Assembly (NCBI GenBank): GCA_964017195.1
Contig: OZ024897.1
Span: 35,913,036 to 35,977,035 of the forward strand
Reading direction: 5' to 3'
Length of the DNA stretch: 64,000 nucleotides
Source: Siderastrea radians
Taxonomy: Eukaryota > Cnidaria > Anthozoa > Scleractinia > Rhizangiidae
Shown here: positions 59,101-64,000 of the stretch, in pieces
Numbering within the stretch: the first letter of the stretch is position 1
Layout: each line of letters opens with the position of its first letter
Program-made: the position numbers and the translations under genes
The notes under the pieces: model-generated
The model's input: the letters and a program-made list of their open reading frames with translations, nothing else
Database searches by the model: none
What the model was told of the DNA's origin: nothing

Positions 59101-62100
59101 CTTCGGGCGTACAACTTTGGCAGAGCCCGGAAGACTCGGGCCTTTGCCTCACCTTTCCCAAATGCTACTAACCATCCAACATGCCAAAACACTACAGAAT
59201 TCGGAAATATGCAACGAAATCGATACGACGACACCTCAATCTCAACTCGAAATTCACACCAGTGCTTTCGGAACATTAACGGCAGCAAAGGAAGAAGGTA
59301 CAAATCAGACTTCATATGGCGGATTTTTCATATTATGAAAAATGTACCTTGGAGTGCAAAGGAGTTTGGGTGACACTGGCTCTTTAAAAATCGCCAAAAA
59401 ATTTATCTCCGATTTACGGGAACTTGCACTATCCTATGATAGCAATTTTGGATTGAATGAAGTCTCATGGAGATAATTAAGAAAAAAAGGTGATCACTTA
59501 GGATAGGATGTCTTGATATTTAGACAAATTCTCCTTAATAGTTCCATAAGAAATGTGTGGAGATCAGTAATGAGAATATGCATTTTTATATCAGGTCTTA
59601 AAGGATTGAATTCAAGACTACATTGCACTAAGCTTTTCACATTCATCCCCATTAAATTTGTCTGAAGGTAACAAAAGATCAGAAGTTGGCCGATTTCAAG
59701 TGTTCAATCATATGTCTGGCATTAGTGGAAGGCCCTGTTTCTGGAGGAGGTAATGAAAAGCAACAAAAAAATTGTTCTGGAAAGAATGAAATCCCTGTTT
59801 TAGTTAGAAATGCATTAAATTTATCTTTGATCATGCTCTGTATGCTGTGTGCAGGACAGCCTTACTCCCAAATTGGTTACTTCCTCATATTGTAATGCTC
59901 ATTATTGTGACATTTTAGTTCAGATAATTATGAATTGCAATAAAGCCCAGATTAGAATGAGAGCACTTCTTAGTATAACTCTTATTCTGTTTTTAGGCCC
60001 TAAAAAGGATTTTAAAGACATTTGCCCCCAAGAGTTACTTCAGTGGCTTGATGGTGTCTATGAAGTATCTTTTGATAGGGGTGATGGAATCCTTAAATCA
60101 GAACTCTTCGAAAAAGTAGCCAACCACTTTAATGTTGAGAAGAGCACCTTAAACCAGAGGGCCCTCTTTGAATGCCTTGGCCGTCATGTATTTGGTAAAC
60201 ATCATTCATTCAAAAATGTAAAGCTAACCAGGGGCAAGAAACAAATAAAAGGGATCATACAAAGATCTCAAGGAAGGTTGGCTCCAGCAGATGAAGAGAC
60301 CCCACAAGCAGATCTTGATTTTCCAGTGGATCAACCGGAACAAGGCCAAGCTCAAGCTGCAGTAGAAGACCAAATCCAGACACCGCATTCTTTACAAGAT
60401 CAAGCTGAAGCTGCAGTTGAAGACCAAATCCAGACACCGGATTCTTTACAAGATCAAGCTAAAGCTGCAGTTGAAGACCAAATCCAGACACCGGATTCTT
60501 TACAAGATCAAGCTGAAGCTGCAGTGGAAGACCAAATCCAGACACTGGATTCTTTACAAGATCAAGCTGAAGCTGCAGTAGAAGACCAAATCCAGACACC
60601 GGATTCTTTACAAGATCAAGCTGAAGCTGCAGTAGAAGACCAAATCCAGACACTGGATTCTTCACAAGATCAAGCTGAAGCTGCAAAAGAAGACCAAATC
60701 CAGACACCGGATTATTTACAAGATCAAGCTGAAGCTGCAGTAGAAGACCAAATCCAGACACCGGATTCTTTACAAGATCAAGCTGAAGCTGCAGTTGAAG
60801 ACCAAATCCAGACACCGGTTTCTTTACAAGATCAAGCTGAAGCTGCAGTAGAAGACCAAATCCAGACACCGGATTCCTTACAAGATCAAGCTGAAGCTGC
60901 AGTAGAAGACCAAATCCAGACACCAGTTTCTTTACAAGATCAAGCTGAAGCTGCAGTTGAAGACCAAATCCAGACACCGGTTTCTTTACAAGATCAAGCT
61001 GAAGCTGCAGTAGAAGACCAAATCCAGACACCGGATTCTTTACAAGATCAAGCTGAAGCTACAGTAGAAGAACAAACCCACTCACCAGATGTTATGTTTG
61101 AGCAGCCTGAGGATGCATGGATAGAAGAACCTATCGAGAACAAAGGACCAATTTATGTTCCTCCTACTTTTGAATCCTATTGTAACAAAACATTTTTGAA
61201 CTCAAGATATTGGAACAACTTGGCAGTGAAAGACATAGGGCCAGAGGAGCTTGGTGTGTCTAGCTTTAAGGATTATCTTGAAGAGTTGTTCCCATTTCCA
61301 TCATCAAAAAGAAGCAGTGAAGAAAGATTAAAGATATACCAGGAATCAACACATGGCACCAGCCACTTGAGTAATTGTGTGAGAGCTTTTCTGAGTGTAG
61401 CCTTCCCACCCATTGTTGTCTGCCAGACTGCTGCCTATGAGTTCAGAAGCTTCACCTTTATCAATGATGTAATTCCCCAGTTCACTGCTGTATGTTGTCA
61501 ATCACCAAGGAACAGAACAAGAGTCTATAAAATGTGCAATATGTCCTCACTATGAAGCACTGTGTGTTAAGCGAGGTATGTTCAATAAACTGTCTAAGGT
61601 TGATCATCACCAATTTGATGGTGTAGCACAGGCTACTGATCATCAAAAGACAAAGGTACACCAGATGGCTGCACTATTCTTTACTGGTTCTAGTAAGGAG
61701 GACTTCTCTCTGCCAAAGGAAGACACTTCTGCTTCAAAGCAGAGAACCATCTTTGAGGCCTTGAAAATCACGGAACGTGACAGTAGAGTGACTCAGTGCT
61801 TAGGGTTTTACCAAAACAAACAAGTCGTGGAGAGCTTCAAGGAGGATGTGGCAATACGCAGAATTTCAAGCAAATTGTTGTTTGAAAGAGAAAAAGAAAA
61901 GGGAAAGTACCAGTGTTTTTTAGAAAAGGGGCATGAAAATTGTGTATCGTGGGCTGGGTGGAAAGCAAAGCACCCTGAAGAAGCAGGAAGACTTTCTGAA
62001 ACAAGGCCAGGCAGGGCAGTGTATTCACTGTTAAACAGAGAAATCATTCACAATGGAATAAAACAAAAGATAACTGGTACCATAAAAAGTCTTGATCCAC

Positions 62101-63387
62101 CATGTACTGGAAAACCAAGTGGAAACCCCAAATATCCATTTACCTGTGACAACTGCCACAAGCAAGAGCATTATCTCGTTGACTTATTCAACAAGCGGTC
62201 AGAAGGAAAACTTAAGAACACTGCAGCCTCAAGGATGGGGAAAAGGGGATTTCGGCATGACTGTGCAAAGAAGACTGAAGTAAAAGCCACTATCCACTCC
62301 TTAAGTCTTGAAAACAAAAATGTGTCAAGAGCAGTATCTGCACTGAAGAAAAGAGAAAGAAGTGTCCAAGGCTGGGAGGAAATGCTACATGAAAGCTGCA
62401 AGCATGGATACCAGGAGAAACTAATAGTTGACCTTCTCACTTTGTTCAAGCAAGACATTGATGTGACAAGACCTGTACAGATAGCAATACTCACAAATCT
62501 GGTTGGCAAACTTAAGGGGACAGTAAATCATCATTACATCCCATTAATTAAAACTATTGGGAAAATGCACAAGATAAGGCTTGGAGAATGCAACTACAAG
62601 TTAACAAAGGTATGTCTGTTCTGTTCAAGTTAATAAAATATATCTGAGAATGCATGGTTGCTTGCACAGGATTTAGTTTCATTATAGTCATTGTTTCTAT
62701 TTGATTGAAGCTACATGTATCATCCTGTGACTTTGCCACATCACAGTAAAAAGCAACTTAAGGTGTATATGACAGATTTCACATAATTTTGTGCTTAATT
62801 TGGCGGTTGCGGAGAAAAGAAAAATAAAATGACTGTATTAGATCTCCGCAATGCGGCCCACGTACTGTAGTTTGTTTCGGCATCGACTCCGTTCCTGGAA
62901 TGACATCAGAACATGACTATCCCCAGGTCTCCCTTTGCGCGGTTTTTGACATGAGCAGAAGTAAAATTTTACGTTTTAAACGGCAAAAATGCGGGGAAGG
63001 AAAATGGAAATCAAAAAACAATATTTGATATTCATATCAGGATGCCATTTAGATTTGATCATTCAGATCAAATCTCCCATAAACACTTAATTTCATGTAG
63101 TTCTGCATTGTTCCCATATGGGTTTTGGTGAATCATTACAATGAATCATTAATAAATTCATTAATGAATTGTGTATTAATTGTTATTAACACACATTGCA
63201 GGATTTGTTTGGTCTTCCTTGTGGCACAACATGTGACAACTTTAATAAGAAAGAAGCCTTGCAACCAGGTTACAATTCAGATGTGTTGGACCAAGCTGCG
63301 TGTCTTTATCTGGATGGTCCTGTGATAGAGGCCAGTGATGAGGCAAGGGCATTGAGGTGTGGAGATTGCATTGGACAGAAAATTTAA
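50117..63387 (+). CDS. Ubiquitin-like, 18-residue-repeat protein of unknown function (7 exons)
   Basis: Exons 50117-50128 (MASE), 57151-57300, 57999-58099, 58362-58506, 59683-59749, 59997-62609 and 63202-63387 join in phase with GT-AG borders. The product is about 1090 residues. Residues 5-54 are basic with an NLS-like RKRNVSPVAQKKRIRYKK. Residues 89-155 look like a ubiquitin fold (TTTINELKHKLADVTQIP, NQRIFYGNTQ, then KLADFKCSIICLALV) ending SGGG. Thirteen 18-residue repeats of EDQIQTPDSLQDQAEAAV follow, then a conserved-looking region with CAICPHYEALC, CDNCHKQEHYL and C-terminal DLFGLPCGTTCDNFNKK. The frame shifts by +1 near 61490, so the large exon is broken or has an indel error. The last exon might instead splice at 63362 (TTGAG|GTGTGG) into unseen sequence. 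Resemblance to transposase-associated cnidarian proteins is suspected, not shown. Confidence 0.75.
50173..54560. repeat. 129/130 bp minisatellite, about 34 units, in intron 1
   Basis: The unit carries AAGTTCCCGCATCACTTCCT, AAGTTTGCCGTTACTTTCAA, GTGACATACAG(T)GGCATAG and TTCATTTCATTTTGTAAGCC. Two length classes (CAGTGGCAT 130 bp, CAGGGCAT 129 bp) alternate. The array starts only about 45 bp after the first coding exon. Frames on both strands stay open through 129 bp units and are not genes. Confidence 0.95.
54561..55107. other. Intron 1 remainder, nothing specific
   Basis: AT-rich intronic sequence. ATTGTAAATTGTAAATTGTATTG (near 54770) is a short tandem repeat. Confidence 0.4.
55108..56651. 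mobile_element. hAT-like element, 1.5 kb, with internal satellite
   Basis: Inverted ends CAGGGCTCGAGACTAAC and AAGTCTCGAGCCCTG, GGTCC repeated at both borders, and subterminal CTAGTxxxATTTTGGCTAGT motifs at each end. The interior (55330-56330) is a degenerate array of CAACGTTTCTCCGTA with about 50-60 bp spacing. No transposase frame. Confidence 0.7.
56652..57150. other. End of intron 1
   Basis: Ordinary AT-rich intron ending in a good polypyrimidine tract and AG at 57149-57150. Confidence 0.5.
57917..57979. repeat. (AAT)n microsatellite in intron 2
   Basis: AAT run with GATAAT interruptions immediately before exon 57999. Confidence 0.85.
58866..59384. mobile_element. MITE with AAGAGCCAGTGTCACCCA ends
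   Basis: Inverted ends AAGAGCCAGTGTCACCCAAA and TTTGGGTGACACTGGCTCTT, with TTTGCA inside both. 519 bp in the intron that splits the ubiquitin-like domain. The ORFs inside (59043-59373) overlap on both strands and are not called. Confidence 0.7.
60363..61077 (+). repeat. 54 bp coding minisatellite (13 units plus one degenerate)
   Basis: Near-identical 54 bp units encode EDQIQTPDSLQDQAEAAV. Variation is confined to PDS/PVS/LDS/PHS/PDY. The antisense frame is also open (60459-61031) and is an artefact. The protein segment is acidic, Gln-rich and probably disordered or coiled-coil. Confidence 0.9.
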
Positions 63388-64000
63388 TACATGAAATGCA
63401 TTGTCCTTGTGTATTTTGTCCAGTCAATGATTATATATTTTTTTTCACTTGCTTAAAAAGAAACAGTAAATGCTGTCATTAGAGGTTAATATAGCAACAG
63501 CTTTGTTTACTCCAAAACATGAAAATTCTTCAGGTGATTATTTCTGATACTTTCTGTGAAAAGGTGGCATTTATTCCAACTGGCTAATTTATTATTCAAG
63601 CAAGTTTGTTATAGTTGAGTACACTTTTTAATGCACTCAGAAATAACATACAAAGTGTGTGTAAAAATTAATTGCTTCAAAAGCTGACTCAAACCTTAAA
63701 GCAAATTTTAATCCACTGTGTTGGAATCCAAGAATGGGGGCCTTGAGTTTTGTAGTGAATTTTTTGCTTGCACCTGTGGCACTGTGGCTGTACAAGACCT
63801 AGCAGATATTGATGCCTTAGTGTTGTTTATATGATTTACTGTCCCTTTTAAATTACATTTTTTGTGGTTTTTGGTCCTGCCTTGTGCCCCTGTCTCCTGA
63901 TACTGATTGTTAAAAGAAAAAAAATCTTCAAACAGTATTGAACACTCCACTGCTTACTAGGCCTCCAGAAAAACTGCAGCATTTATTAAATTAGTATTAA
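63388..64000. other. 3' flank of the last gene
   Basis: AT-rich, without a canonical AATAAA near the stop and no recognisable further exon before the window end. Confidence 0.4.

Noticed and set aside
60459..61031. Minus-strand ORF of 190 residues (QLQLDLV repeats)
   Set aside because: Antisense of the coding 54 bp repeat; the plus strand has phased exons on both sides.

Overview
The window is nuclear DNA of an anthozoan cnidarian, most likely a stony coral. The evidence is AT-rich sequence with short GT-AG introns, a metazoan eIF3c gene, an intronless NACHT-LRR (NLR) gene of the kind expanded in corals, and a dense, varied load of MITEs, minisatellites, AAT/GATAAT microsatellites and LINE debris. 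The species cannot be fixed from the sequence.

Layout. (1) 1-16040 is one giant palindrome with its axis at about 8092. Each arm carries the same internal exons of eIF3c, transcribed away from the axis. The right copy continues past the palindrome to its stop codon (18373); the left copy runs off the window edge. Both lack the N-terminal half, because the axis falls where the 5' exons should be. The axis lies inside a foldback-type mobile element with TTAA ends and internal minisatellites. (2) 18374-23465 is intergenic, with MITEs, a 0.94 kb Harbinger-like element carrying a small conserved ORF, and a CCAAT-rich tandem array. (3) 23466-27647 (-) is an intronless 1393-residue NLR whose N-terminus is a four-pass membrane module with large-pore-channel-like cysteine loops. 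NACHT follows, then 14 nearly identical 27-residue LRRs. (4) 27648-50100 is gene-poor: foldback MITEs, a second Harbinger-like copy, retroelement, LINE and possible Helitron-like remnants, and several satellite arrays. (5) 50117-63387 (+) is a seven-exon gene of unknown function: a basic N-terminus, a ubiquitin-like fold split over two exons, 13 near-perfect 18-residue acidic repeats and a Cys-containing C-terminal region. It has one apparent frameshift near 61490. Its first intron holds about 34 copies of a 129/130 bp minisatellite and a 1.5 kb hAT-like element.

The genes do not form a pathway: eIF3c is translation machinery, the NLR is a probable innate immune receptor, and the last gene is lineage-specific and possibly transposon-derived. 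The strongest candidates for something undescribed are the membrane-anchored channel-like NLR and the ubiquitin-like repeat protein. The eIF3c palindrome is either a real foldback duplication or an assembly join of two haplotypes, and should be settled before either copy is used.
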